Both the position numbers and the translations under genes were made by a program. Below the pieces are notes generated by a model. The model searched no databases. It was not told where the DNA came from and worked only from the letters and a program-made list of their open reading frames with translations. A stretch of 64,000 nt of DNA from Phalacrocorax aristotelis (lineage: Eukaryota; Chordata; Aves; Suliformes; Phalacrocoracidae). Of the stretch, positions 1 to 11,637 are shown piece after piece (position 1 is the stretch's first letter; every line of letters begins with the position of its first letter). The DNA lies in the NCBI RefSeq assembly GCF_949628215.1, contig NC_134276.1:63408733-63472732 (forward strand), in the 5' to 3' direction.

Positions 1-2255
1 ATTAATTGTTTGGTCTCACATCAAGGAGAAAACATGTCAAAGAACTTGTCCAACCAGAGCAAGGTGCCAAAATCCCTAGATCTAGCCTTGGCATATGGTA
101 TTGAACAGATGTACTGGATATGAAAAATCACAGCTGCCAGCTAGCTGATAGCTACCTAAGAATCAGCCAGTGCTAATTTGGTATTCCTATGCTAGATAAG
201 ATCTATGCGGTGTGTCTGTGGGTAACTAAAGCTCTGTTTACATTAGGTTGATAAGAATGGATACCATACAGAGTGTCTTAGGAGAGATGTATCCATTTGT
301 GACTGCAATCCACATGACAGCTAATTATTTAAAATGAACTCTGCTTTACTGCATCAAAAAACTGCAGGACAGAAGTGGCATCTTCTTCATGATATCCTTT
401 GGGAGTTGTGAACTAGCAATTGCACTTGGACTCTGAATCTTATTTTAATAACTCTGCTGTGGAGTGCAAATGATCTTTAAAGTGAGGTAAGTTGGTCGGG
501 GTAGCAGAACATTTTATTAAAATTGAAAACAGGGTCCATGATGACCAGGTACAATAGGAACATCCCTGGTGAAATTTCCCTTAGAGATATTTTTCCTTCA
601 TCTCTTCACACTCCTCTTTCAATGAAATTCCTGAGGTGTGAGCAAGGGTAGAATTTTGTCCCATTTATTATATTACAGAAAACATTGATTCTGCACTTGA
701 AATGATGCCAGTAAACATTTCTTTCGCTGTGTCCAAAGCCCCTCTTGTTTCTAGCACCTTCAAATGAAATCAGTACCGTCTTATCAGCTGTAAAAAAAAA
801 AAAAAAAAGCTATCAACTTCCAAACATAACTATTTTGAGTCCAATAGGCCTGACATCTTCCTCAGTGCCTCCTATCTATTAATTTGCAAGATTTCAGTTC
901 CTCCCTTTCCTATATCTTATATTTGCAAAAAAGCAATTTTTCCCAGATGTCTTAGCAAAAGGGGCAAAGTTAGTCTATCAGATTCAGTCTTCTGTGTTCT
1001 CTCTAATGTCTACATTAATTAAATAAATGCATTTTTAATTGAAACACATGAAGCTTTCAAGTCAAACTGAGTTCATGTCCTCAGGCACCCTATTAATGGA
1101 ATTTTGGAGTGACAGTGCATGCCAACCAGCTGGGTCAGGGCCATGTTAATGCATCATCAAAGTTTTTTCTCTGATGGCACAAGCCATTGCAGATTCATTC
1201 TAGAAGGGAAAAGTCTACCCCTTCACAATTATTGGAGAAGTAACATCTCGTGAGGTCTCAACATATTCCCCTTGCAGCTTAGAAGATATTTGGACCAGGT
1301 TAGTCCTATTCAAATGTTTTATTTTACAGGCAGTCAAGTTTTAACAGCAGTTAATGGTGTTCATCAAGAAGTTTTGTCTTCCCTTCCTTTTACTCCAAAA
1401 GAACTATGCACAAGTGCATTATCTACATAGAACAATAAAGAGTTTCTGGGATTCATTGATGCTATTCTCTGAGGACTAAAGCATTTTTTTTCTTTATAAA
1501 AGGGAATAAGAAAAAAACAGCACAAGTAAACCTGAATGGATACACATCACAAGGGGTTATCCTTATGCAAATACAAAGCACAGTCGCCATCAGCAATGTT
1601 CATGCCAAAAAATAAAAAGGAAAAAAAAGGCAAAGGGGTGGTTAATTCCCTTGCATTGTTGACTAATGAAGCTTTCCAAGTTATGCATACTCTGCAGCTG
1701 CACATCCTTTGTGTTCTGTATTGGCGGGGGATGCTGGAGCCTACTCTCCACCTTGTCTGTGTGAGACTTCCCAGATATCCCAGGGGGACCAACGCAGCCT
1801 GGTTTCCCAAGACTCATCTACATTAGTAAACAAAAAAAAGCCAGAAAGTCTTACCTGTCCAGAGGCAAACTTATGCAGGCTTGTACATTTATGTCCACAT
1901 TATTTCTTCCCTCAAACTGGAATGACTATACCCCAACACTCTCTGTAGGAAACACTCTGAGATATGTCGTATCCTGAATTTTCACCTGCATTGTTTGCAA
2001 GAATGTTAGTTAACGTGGATCAAAATTACATCAGGGAACATATTTACAGCTAAACATTACACAAGATCCTTGACTGGTGGGCAAGCCAATGACTTTATAC
2101 CTATCAACACAGGCTAAGAGTGTATCTCACCCTGTAGGTATCATTGTATCAGAAAGATACTTGAGGGACAAATTACCTACTTATTGCAAGTGATGCAGAG
2201 CTGAGTGAAAGATCAGAAGGCTAAGTTCACTTAAAATATAGCCAGAAAAGGAAGT
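1..2255. other. Unique non-coding sequence, no gene seen
   Basis: AT-rich sequence with no open frame above about 100 codons on either strand and no recognisable protein domain. The only simple feature is a run of 17 A at 792-808. No polyadenylation signal lies just upstream of it, and nothing before it looks like a retroposed gene. The small overlapping frames at 1536-1948 show no family resemblance. The stretch ends where the CR1 tail repeat begins. Confidence 0.6.
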
Positions 2256-3165
2256 AGAATCCTAGAATCCTAGAATGCTTTGGGTTGGAAGTGACCTTTG
2301 GAGGTCATTTAGTCCAAACCCCTTGCAGTGAGCAGGGACATCTTCAACTAGATCAGGTTGCTCAGAGCCCCGTCCAACCTCACCTTGAATGTTTCTAGTG
2401 ATGAGGCATCTACCACCTCTCTGGGCAACCTGTGCCAGTGTTTCATCACCTTCATTGTAAAAAATTTTTTCCTTATATCCAGTCTATATCTACCCTCCTT
2501 TAGTTTAAAACCATTACCCCTTGTCCTGTCACAACAGGCCTTGCTAAAGAGGTTGCCTCCTTCTTTCCTACAATCCCCCTTTAAGTACTGAAAGGCTGCA
2601 ATAAGGTCTCCCTGCAGCCTTCTCTTCTCCACGCTGAACAACCCCAACTCTCTCAGCCTTTCTTCATAGGAGAGGTGCTCCAGCCCTCAGATCATTTTTT
2701 GTGGCCCTCCTCTGGACCTGCTCCAACAGGTCCATGTTCTTCTTGTGCTGAGGGTTTCAGAGCTGGACACAGGACTCCACGTGGGGTCTCACCAGAGTGG
2801 AGCAGAGGGGCAGAATCACCTCCCTCGACCTGCTGGCCACGCTGCTTTTGATGGAGCCCAGGATACGGTTGGCCTTCTGGGCTGCAAGCACACATTGTTG
2901 GCTCATGTCCAGCTTTTCATCCACCAGTACCCCCAAGTCCTTCTCTACAAGGCTGCTCTCAATCTCTTCATCCCCCAGCCTGTATTGGTACTGGGGGTGG
3001 CCCTGACCAAGGTGCAGGAGCTTGCCCTTGGCCTTGTTGAACCTCATGAAGTTCTCACTGGCCCACCTCTCCAGCTTGTCCAGGTCTCTTTGGATGACAT
3101 CCCATCCTTCTGGTGTGTCATTTGCACTGCTCAGCTTGGTGTCATCTGCAAAGTTCCTGAGGGTA
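2256..3165 (-). mobile_element. CR1 LINE, 5'-truncated, about 0.9 kb
   Basis: Chicken-repeat-1 (CR1) non-LTR retrotransposon in minus orientation. Its 3' end is at the left: a tail of AGAATCCT-type repeats at about 2256-2277 is followed by the conserved 3' untranslated block (TGGGTTGGAAGTGACCTTTG, about 2282-2301). Reading leftwards on the minus strand, it encodes the end of ORF2, from the reverse transcriptase FADD motif (3141-3152) to the terminal segment at 2348-2647. It is truncated at about 3165, just upstream of the FADD motif, as is usual for CR1 through incomplete reverse transcription. CR1 normally makes no clear target-site duplication and none is visible. The subfamily is not assigned. 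Confidence 0.95.
2348..3165 (-). pseudogene. CR1 ORF2 (reverse transcriptase) C-terminal remnant
   Basis: Remnant of the CR1 ORF2 endonuclease/reverse transcriptase, which in an intact element copies the element's RNA at the target site. The frame at 2757-3188 shows FADDTKL, the catalytic aspartate box of the palm, followed by thumb-region sequence with [16 protein letters not shown] and [15 protein letters not shown]. The frame is then lost twice: a TGA at 2757-2759 where the family normally has Trp, and an extra base in the T-run at 2695-2700. The last part resumes in another frame (2348-2647) with [20 protein letters not shown] and ends close to the family's usual C-terminus. The endonuclease, fingers and most of the palm are missing, so it is non-functional. 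Confidence 0.9.
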
Positions 3166-4194
3166 AGTAAGATGTTGCTCTTATGCAAAGCTTACACTGT
3201 TTTATTAAGGGGAAAAAAAAGATTTACCCCAAGTATAAAGGCTAGCAGCTTCTAAATCATTCTTTATCTTGTTTTGGAAAGAAAAATTTAAATTTGGTCA
3301 CTTCCTTCTTAGTAGGGCCCATTTTGAAGGAGACACTTTCAGCCTTGCCTACTTGAGTCTGGTTACGCATTTATTCACTGAATGAATAAAGAAATATCTA
3401 GTAATATAACAACATGGTGCAAATCTCTGACTTTCCAGATTTCAGACTCCATCTCATCCTATACCTCTGTGGCCTTCTGAATACCTAATGTAAGAGTCAC
3501 AAAAAACCTTTTGTACATGCTGTGAAAGACGTACCTTCTTGTGAACTTGTACTTCTGCATTCTAGACCAAGTAGGAATGTGTGTTTCTTAAATGTTGGCC
3601 AGGTAGGGGGAAAGGGAATCTGGTTTTTTTTTTTGCCAGAGTACAAATACACATTTGGCTTGTGAAGAGGAGTTGTGCCCATGAACCCCAAACTGAAGAT
3701 AGTAATGGATCTTCGTGGAGCAATATGCAGGACAACCCCATTGCCTACTGCTACTACCAGTGGTCCCTCCCTGCTTAGCCTGCTCATGTGTCTGAATTCT
3801 TATTTTAGGCTTCTGTCTTGCATCACAGAGGAGCAAGCATTAGATTGTGAGTTCCACTAAATGGCTGTTTCTCTCCTCAAAACATTCCTCACATATCTTT
3901 TGTAATAATCTGTTAATACACAAACACCGTTGTTAATACTTGTGAACAAAAATTTTTGTTTCTTTGCTGGAGAATTGTTCAGGCAGTCATGATACAATTC
4001 ATAACATAAGAGATTGATAAAAGGAATGAAAGAGCAACGACACAGTTCAGATTCATCTAGTTCACAACACTGGCCTTTAAGTGCACACTTACGGGGAAGG
4101 AGAAAAAGAGCAAGGGCATGTAATACTTCTTGATAATGCTTTCCAAGTCTTCAGTTATTTTCAGAGCAGGCATTTCCCTCAGTGTCTGTGGTTT
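3166..4194. other. Unique sequence between CR1 copies
   Basis: No gene, RNA gene or recognisable repeat is seen. There is a short T-run near 3630. Overlapping frames of 60-96 codons at 3497-3860 occur on both strands, have no recognisable domain, and look like chance frames. Confidence 0.5.
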
Positions 4195-4625
4195 GTCTAT
4201 TTAGTAACCTTCTGTGGACCTTTCTTTCAAGTAGCTGGTCAGTCTCCCCTTGAGTCCACATATACCGCTTGTATTGACCAGGTCCTTTGGCAGGTTATTA
4301 CAAAGGTTAACTAGACGTTACATGAAAAACTACCTCTTTCTTTCTCTTTAAATATGGTATCTACTAGCTTCTTTTGCCAGTAACTGCCCCTCACACTGGA
4401 AAAGCAGCGAGTAATGAGTCTGGCCAGCACTGGTTGTGTAGACCACTGTGCCATTTGTGGTTCTGTAGACCTTTGTCTTATGGTCCAAACCCATCTTTTT
4501 TCTGAACTGAAGATTTGAGCCTATTAAGTCATGCATTGTAAGATACCATTTCCATACAACAATCCTAGTACTCCTTGAACCTTGTTGATACATACTTTTT
4601 CTGAGATGAGATGACTAGAGTACAG
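4195..4625 (-). mobile_element. Ancient degenerate CR1-type LINE fragment
   Basis: The plus strand reads as the reverse complement of the 3' part of an old amniote CR1. It carries, in order, the equivalents of the motifs around 'correct number of bases lost before TTAACTA', such as GGTTAACTAGACGTTA (about 4305-4320), then GTAGACCTTTGTCTTATGG (about 4468-4486), CTGAACTGAAGATTTGAGCC (about 4503-4522) and CTTTTTCTGAGATGAGATGA (about 4595-4614). Their order and spacing match the coding end of old CR1 families known from turtles, crocodilians and birds. There are many small indels and no open frame. Boundaries are approximate. The identification comes from remembered family sequence, not a search. 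Confidence 0.72.
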
Positions 4626-4870
4626 AATTAAAAGTCAGAGTGAATAATACATCTATATTCTAGAATAATGTCTGGTTTATTATCATCTATTTTTTCCCTA
4701 ATAATTCATAGTAATTGAATTTATTTTTTGACTGACTCTGAATACTAAGATGATGCTTATGTCAACTACTTATCATGACCTCAAAGTCTTGTCTCTGCAG
4801 AGTGATGGACAGCTCAGAGCTCATCTTGTACGCCTAAAGGTAGAGGGTTTTTTCCTCATATTCTCCATTT

Positions 4871-5287
4871 CATAAAATCATAGGATGGTTTGGATTGGAA
4901 GGGACCTTTAAAGATCATTTAGTGCAATGCCTCTGCCATGTGCAGGGGCAACTTTCACCAGGTCAGGTTGCTCAGTGTCATGTCCAATGTGATCTTGAAC
5001 ACTTCCAGGGATAGGGCATCCACAACTTCTCTGGGCAACATGTTCCAGTGCCTCACCACCCTCATCATAAAAAATGTCCTGTCCAATTGAAACCTACCCT
5101 CTCTCAGTTTAAAACCATTGACCCTTGTCCTGTCAGTGCAGGCCTTGGTAAAAAGTCTCTCTCCATCTTGCTTATAAGCCACTCTTACATACTGGAAGGT
5201 TTCAATAAGGTATCCCTGAATCCTTCTCTTCTCTAGGCTGAACAACCCCTACTCACTCAACATTTCTTCATAAGAGAAATTTTTCCA
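4871..5287 (-). mobile_element. CR1 LINE 3' fragment, about 0.4 kb
   Basis: Minus-strand CR1. The 3' end at the left shows a short tail remnant (AAAATCATAGGATGG) and then GGATTGGAAGGGACCTTTAA, the standard CR1 3' block. The minus-strand frame at 4955-5245 reads as the last 96 or so codons of ORF2 (FSLEKRRIQGYLIETFQY near the start, [20 protein letters not shown] near the end). It carries a small in-frame loss in the LDIRKKFF region, which here reads LDRTFF. The 5' truncation is at about 5287, in sequence matching the SYEER/LREL segment just before GLFSLEKR. It differs clearly from the copy at 2256, so it is a separate insertion. Confidence 0.95.
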
Positions 5288-8200
5288 TATTGATAGTCTT
5301 CTGACATTTTGTTATGCAGTTACTCAGCCCTATTAATCTGAAATTCCTTATGCTCCAAACTTATTCTCACTATCTTGAATAAAGCAGTGTTATCAGGTTA
5401 TTTCACATGAAGCTTTTTGTTCAAATGGCTTGACATAATTAACATAATAATAAAACTGCCTGGTTTCAAAAATTTGCAAATAATTAATAAACAGCTAAAT
5501 GTCATTAAAATTGATAGTAAGGAAATTATATACTTCTAGGAAGTCATCCTATTAAAAAGAGTATAGTGATTTTTGACCTATATACCACAAGTGACATACA
5601 AGGTCACTGTCACAAGTTTATCTGAAGGTTTCTGGGAAAATAATACTAACAGATACACTAAAAAAATGTGAGTCTTTTGGAAGTATGCAGAAGACCTTGC
5701 ATTTAACTTTGGTTTCAGCAACAAACTGTTTTTATTTATCTTTCTGTTAAAAAACTATTTATTGTTGAGATACACAGTTGTATTAGAGTGAATTTTCCTT
5801 AATATAACTACCAACAGAGATGTCCTTAGTTTACAAAAGAGTACCTCAACCTACTTTGTACATTTGCTGGGCATTAGACAAGAAACACCCATCTTGTATG
5901 GTATTCAGCTATTTTGTAGAGTACTCAGCATGTGTCAGTAAGCGATTCCAGAGTTGCCCAATCTTATCAAGACCTAAACCTTACATTAGCACATCATTTA
6001 AATGAAGGGCTTGCACATGGAGAAAGTTGCTGCCTGGGATACTGTAGTTGTCAGGGTTGAACTCAGCTTGTGTGCTGTAAGTAAGGATCAGTCAGCTACC
6101 ACCCCCTCCCTCTCTCCAACATCTCCTTCTCCTCACCTCCCTTGACCTCATGCTTTGCTTGACAGCTGTGGAAAATCAAATAATCCTGCAAACCTGCTTT
6201 CTGCTGGCCAGCTGGCAGTGAGGGCCAGGACCAGGAGTGCCAGAACCTTACAGCTGTATGTGTATCACTGCCTATCCATCTGTAGCATATGCCATATGCC
6301 AGTCCTGAAGTAAGCTGAAAGGAGGATCCATTTGAAACAAAACTCGTTCATCAGAACCTGAAAGTGTTCCTTCTCACTATCTTGCCTTGCTCCTCTGATC
6401 TTTTCTGCAAGTCATTTGTTCCCTTCTCCCTTCCTCCATGCTCTAGGAACCATATGCAGGGACTTAACGCAAGTTTGTGGCCCACTGCTATCTTTTTTAG
6501 TGAGTATAAAAAATTCTGTGTGACCTTTTGAGTAGAAGGTGTGGCAGGTCCAACTTGTCTTGAGTAAGTAGTGTAAATGTAGGATTTACTGCTCTGTAAG
6601 TTCAGACAAATCAGTTCAGGCAATTTACAGTTGATTTGATTATCTTTCCCATGAGGTCAGTACAGTGCATACAAATGGGGTATAAGGGACAAGAGGTTAA
6701 TTCAAAAATATGGTCAGTTCTGTCTTACTAAAATAAGTGTGCCCATCTAAGAACACATACATTTTCTAGTCTAAGTTATTTAAAATGTTTGCTTATGTAA
6801 AAAATGTTTTTCTCCTTAAAAAACAAAGGCAGATATTTCTTCAGTTCCCAAATTTTTGAACAGCTTAAAATAGAGGTGGCAAAAAGCCAACATGCTTAGT
6901 AATGTGCAGTGGCACTCTGAAGGCAAACATGAACAATAAAAATATCTTTCTGCACTGGCAGGGCTGATCAAATTTACTGGAATGTGTATTTCATTACTTG
7001 TTAAAAGATGAAGCCTTCTGCCATTCCAAAAACACACCCCTCACCACAGGTGGAAGGAAATTGTATGCAGAGAGAATTCAGGGCAGATGTGTGGGTTGGT
7101 TTTTTTGTTTGGTTGGGTTTTTTATGCTAGATTTAGTTGAGAAAAGGATTGTGACAGTGGAGTACAGTTCTTAGAGCTCTCTTACTCTGACCTGTATACA
7201 TACCTCTTCTTGTTTCGCCTTTTCACTCAACAGAAAAAAAATCAAGGCTTCTGCGTACAACAATATCAAATTTTTACTGCTCATAGGTCATTCTTCTAAG
7301 TAGACCCAAAGTTAATTTTCAAGAAAAAAGAGAATCTTCCACTTGTTTGTACTATATTCACTTTCTGTCTTTTCTGAGTGTTACCTGATTTAAACCAAAC
7401 CAAAGTACACCAAAAAGCCCAACAACAATACTCACCTGGAATTCTTGACCTGCCTTTTCTCTTGGCTGTTACCTGCTGAGTGGATCTGCATGGCTAGCCA
7501 TATGTTGAAGATTTAACTTGCAAATTATGGGCTACTCCTAGTGCTTACCTTCAAGTATCTAACTTGAAAGCACAAAATGCACCCTCAGAGAACATGTGCT
7601 CCTCAACTGGAAGTCTACCAATTGCTCCTAAACTACCTTCCCCAAACAAAAGTGAGAACTCTTCCTTCCCCAATATTCTTATTTTTCTTGACTCATCCAA
7701 AACTACACCTACAGTAGCAGAAACTCTCACGGAAAGCCAGGCTCAGGTGCTTCCTAGAGCAATTTAACAGTGTTGGTAGAGATTGTTTTCCTTCTGGAAC
7801 CAAGCTATCATTTAAAAGACTCAAATCTGACCCTTTGGTAAGTGACAATTATCCTCTTCTTTCTATTTCCTTCAAATATTTATACTGAATAAACCAAATT
7901 TGTTTGCATAACTCTGAAAAGCTGCCATCTGGCAACCTGCTGTCTCGATTCATGGCAGAGTGTTTTGTTCCTGCCAATTTCAAGCCTTTGTTTTAAAATC
8001 TGTGCTGAAAACAACCCAATCCTCCTTCCCCTGAAGTCAGTGGCAGAACTCCCACTAGTTTCTGAGGGAGAAGGATCAAGCCCAGACAATAATGGAAGGT
8101 AATTTAAAAAAAAATTTCAAAGTATCATCAAAGGAATTGCACTCCTAATTCTATTTGTCGCTGCTTTGAAAACATAATGGCGAGGTTTTGCATATATCAG

Positions 8201-9174
8201 TCAATAGCTCTAGGCAACTTGAAATGGTCTGAATTAACTACTGTACTTCTCAGTGAGGTCTTTTTTTTTTTTTTTTAAAGAATAAATCCCCATGGGAAAA
8301 TAAAGGAAAATGTGAACCTGTGCACAGAGTACTGTGTTTTCTTTTCTGAAAGCTAAAAGAAGCTGCTAAGCAATTCTATTATTCATCAGTCAATAAATAG
8401 AGCTTTTCTGGAGCACGTTGAATTATAGGACATAAGATCATAGCCGTACTACTAAGGCTGAAATCCCATCAGACCTCATAACTTAAAAGAAAGCAACTTG
8501 AGCCCCAAGGATAAAGCAGGGTGTTTAAAAAACAACTGGTGATTCACTGTGCTCTAACTCCTACAGAAATCTTTATTTATTTTAGGGGGGGCTGGATCAC
8601 TTTTTTGTAATGTTTTTTTCAGTGCCAGATTTTAACTATGCCACAGCTTTAGGCCTCTATGGCTAGGCACAAAGCTGAAGCCATGATGACCTTTGATCAC
8701 AAAAATGTGCACAATACCCCTTTCCCAGGGAGAGAAGTTGGCCTCCGTGTTCTGGCCCAATTCCAGGTGATTTCCACTCTGCACCCTTGGAATTGCCCTG
8801 TAGTTTTAGCCATGCATAAATATAGGTTTCATTTCCTTTGTTTAAAACTGTTGCACAGTGTAACTGGTACAAAATGGCCGTGGTATTCTGATCTGAGATA
8901 GCTGCATGTCATTGGGAAGGAAAGCGATACCTGCTGAGGTCCCTGGGCCTGTAAATAGCTGTTATTATTAGAAATGGTACTGATCTTTCCTTCCCTCCTG
9001 CAGACTGCCAGTTTCGGCCTAACCCCAACATTACAAAAAACCCACACACATATAGATATTATTTGAAAAGTAAATTCAGAGCAGATGTCCAGAAGTACTT
9101 ACTACCAGCAATCAAGATTCACAGAACATCAAGTTAAGCAGGACACAATCTACAAAGAAAAAGCAGAACAAACA
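5288..9174. other. Unique non-coding sequence
   Basis: No supported gene or repeat. There is a run of 16 T at 8261-8276. The block at about 8640-8990 is somewhat richer in GC and has overlapping 70-80 codon frames on both strands, none resembling a known protein. Nothing else is recognisable. Confidence 0.5.
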
Positions 9175-9262
9175 CACAGACTGAGATGAGAGGTGGGAAA
9201 GTCACCTGCCCCAAGCTGAGTGCAAGCCTTAAGGTAGAGTTGGTACACAGGTCTTTTTTAAA
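9175..9262 (-). mobile_element. Possible MIR-type SINE relic
   Basis: The plus strand runs ACTGAGATGAGAGGTGGGAA, AGTCACCTGCCCCAAGCTGA and later GGTAGAGTTGGTACACAGGTC. This parallels the reverse complement of the MIR core (an AGAGGTGAAGTGACTTGCCC-like segment, then a GGCAGAGCTGGGA...ACCCAGGTC-like segment) with small gaps. MIR is an ancient tRNA-derived SINE and a few copies persist in bird genomes. The match is short and diverged and was made by eye. Confidence 0.42.
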
Positions 9263-10319
9263 CTCTCTCCCTTGCTGTGCCTGCAGGAGATGAGGAGTTT
9301 TGGCATCACTATTATTTTAACTAATGGACTAGTTCTGTGTTTAAATGATGGAATGTGAGCCATATTGGCTCCCCACAGGTAGAAGGAAAACACTACTGGT
9401 CCTACTTATACGCCAGTTAAACATCTGGAGTCATTGTGTATGGAGCAAAGAAAATTTAAATGTGGGGCTGGAGTCAGGTTTTTGGAAAGAAGAGATTTAA
9501 ATATTTGAAATGTTGCTTTTAATTGCATTTTTAGTTTCATTCTCTCCCTTCTTATTGCATGTGGAAAATTGTTTCATTTTAAATACAGGTAAACTGACTC
9601 TATACAGAAATGTGACATACAGATCCTACCATTTTAGTCAGGTAGGTAGTTTCTTCTACTATTTTTGGTGTCTTTGGTTCTAGGAGGCCATACAGAGCTT
9701 AGCCACTGGTCTGGAACCGCATGTTATTTACCACAAACTTTCTGTGTTAAAGGTGTGTAGCAAATGCAGAACATTGCACCTGACTCCAGGCTGGCTTTTA
9801 CTTGTGAAATCTTTGTAGAATTCCTCTGAAATTTATGGAGTTACACACTTGACACTGGGCTTGCTGCCTCTGGCCCAGAGAGTTAGCTGTGGGCTGTTCA
9901 ATAAGACTCACTGTGATGTCTCCTCTTTGAAAGAAAATTAAAGTGTCTCAAACTGTTGTGGTTGTGGAAAAAATGAAAACAAAACTGTCAAAACTAATCT
10001 GTTCAATGGAAAGGCAAACGTCTGAGAGCTACAAAGGTGGGATCTTGACCCATGGTGTGAAGGTGGATGTACTTGGACATGGGTTTGTATTCTTTCCCAT
10101 CTTTTCTCAGGATGTAAGGATATCCTGAAGTACAGGAATGGAAGTAATGTTATTGATATAACATTAAAAAAAGTGTTTTGTTCCCACTATACGCTAGCTC
10201 TTGCAGCAGCTTGAATATAAACTTTCATTTCCTGTGGCACTCAGAAATGTGTATGTTCAGTGGGGATCAACAGGCAGAATTATTCAGGGGAGACAGCGTG
10301 CCTCAGTAGTTGCAGCAGG
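9263..10319. other. Unique sequence between two MIR-like relics
   Basis: No gene or repeat is recognised. The frame at 9943-10128 (61 codons) has no recognisable domain. Confidence 0.45.
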
Positions 10320-10455
10320 GAACTTGAAAAGGTCCTGGCCTTGTTTCAGCAGCTTTCTGGGTCATTCATTCACTGTGTGACCTTATATGACTCACTTGAC
10401 CTCAGTCAAACCAGCTGCAAAGGCAGGTAAAGGAGACCCACTGCAGAGGGGATGC
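10320..10455 (+). mobile_element. Probable MIR-type SINE relic
   Basis: The segment around 10371-10405 reads CACTGTGTGACCTTATATGA then CTCACTTGACCTCAGTC. This closely follows the conserved MIR core (GCTGTGTGACCTTGGGCAAG then TCACTT.ACCTC). Downstream, CCAGCTGCAAAGGCAGGTAA corresponds to the CTCATCTGTAAAATGGG segment. The core-like agreement spans about 60 bp, with weaker similarity either side. It is in plus orientation, opposite to the weaker relic at 9175-9262. Confidence 0.55.
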
Positions 10456-10739
10456 AGAATGTAAATTGAGTCTCCCTGGGGAAACAACTACAGTATTTTG
10501 AACTGGCAGCATTCAAGTTTTATGGATGTAAAAAGTGTTGAAAGGTAAATCACTTCTAGTATCTGATTATGAAGCAGTGGCCATATATTCTCCTTCATGG
10601 ATCATTTCAAAGTCCACATGACGGCATTAGCTGTTGTGCCCTTCATGTGTATGGACTTAAGCTGCCTAAATGATGATGAGTTTGCTAACAAAGATAACAA
10701 GTATTTAAGGAAGATAAATTCTCTCCTAGCTGAACTCTG

Positions 10740-10970
10740 ATGGTCAACAAATACAGAGCCTGCAACATTTTAGTACAGCTTTGCTTAAGCCAGGCGACGT
10801 GACAGACCATGCAGAGTCAGGCTCGGCGGGCCTCCGGTGCATTGCCAGACAGAAGGTGCAGTGAGCCAAGTGCGTCCTCCTACCTGAGACGAGGCCACAT
10901 CCATCACAGAATGTGCTCAGGAGTGTCCTATGGCAAATTACATGGTGAAAGTCACTGCTAGCATGAATGA
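10740..10970. other. Local GC- and CpG-richer block, function unknown
   Basis: Against an AT-rich, CpG-poor background this block holds several CpGs close together (GGCGACGTGA, GGCTCGGCGGGCCTCCGGTG, GAGACGAGG at about 10793-10893). A minus-strand frame of 76 codons covers it but shows no known domain and no convincing splice context. It could be an old conserved element, an unrecognised exon or a repeat. I cannot decide between these. Confidence 0.25.
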
Positions 10971-11459
10971 GCATGACTATTTGGAGGTTAATGCTGCTGT
11001 GCGTTCACTTTCCCCAACATGATTTTTTTCCCTATCATTTAGTTTTATTCATTAAAATATTCTGATATAGCTATAGCCAAATATTCAATAAATATTAATT
11101 CTTCATTAAAAGAGATCTATATTTTCCAGTCCTTAGTGCTGCCTCATGTCCTATGAAGCACAACTGGAAATTGCCAGTCTTAAGAATGAGATGTGAAATA
11201 TTCAGAAAGAGTTTTAAATTGACCTGAAATGAGCCTTAAATTGGATACTATGACAATCTTTATCTCAGCTGACTCTGGGTGTTGCTAGGAAAAGAGATTG
11301 TGTAACATTTGTCTGGTATCTCGTGTATAAACTCCCATTGATACTGCTGGAATGATCACCTCTGGTGAGCTTTAATATTCAAATTATGTTTCTAAAATAT
11401 AGTGTCATTAGTCTATACTTAGTTCAGGCATGCTGAAAGCTTCGTAAGGTTTGCTGTGA

Positions 11460-11637
11460 ACCTTTTTTTCCCCTTCCTCTTCCCCTTCCCTCTCTCCTTT
11501 TCCTTCCCCTTGCCCATAATCTCTTCATCCCCCCTCCTCTTCCACTTTTGCCTCTCCCTCTCCCTCTCCAGCTCTCTTTTCTTTTTTCCCTCTCATTCCC
11601 CCGCCCCTCCCACCCTTTCTTTTTGTTTTTCCTTTCA
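11460..11637 (+). repeat. Polypyrimidine (C/T) tract
   Basis: About 175 bp in which the plus strand is almost entirely C and T, made of runs such as CCCCTTCC, CTCTCCTTTTCC and CTCCCTCTCCCTCTCC, with only short purine breaks. Homopurine-homopyrimidine tracts of this kind can form triplex (H-DNA) structures under supercoiling. The open frames on both strands here are low-complexity artefacts (Ser/Leu/Phe-Pro on one strand, Arg/Gly/Lys on the other). Confidence 0.9.

Noticed and set aside
792..808. A17 run as the tail of a processed pseudogene
   Set aside because: No polyadenylation signal, gene-like sequence or flanking direct repeat is found upstream.
2745..3170. Plus-strand open frame of 141 codons
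   Set aside because: It is the antisense of the CR1 reverse transcriptase region.
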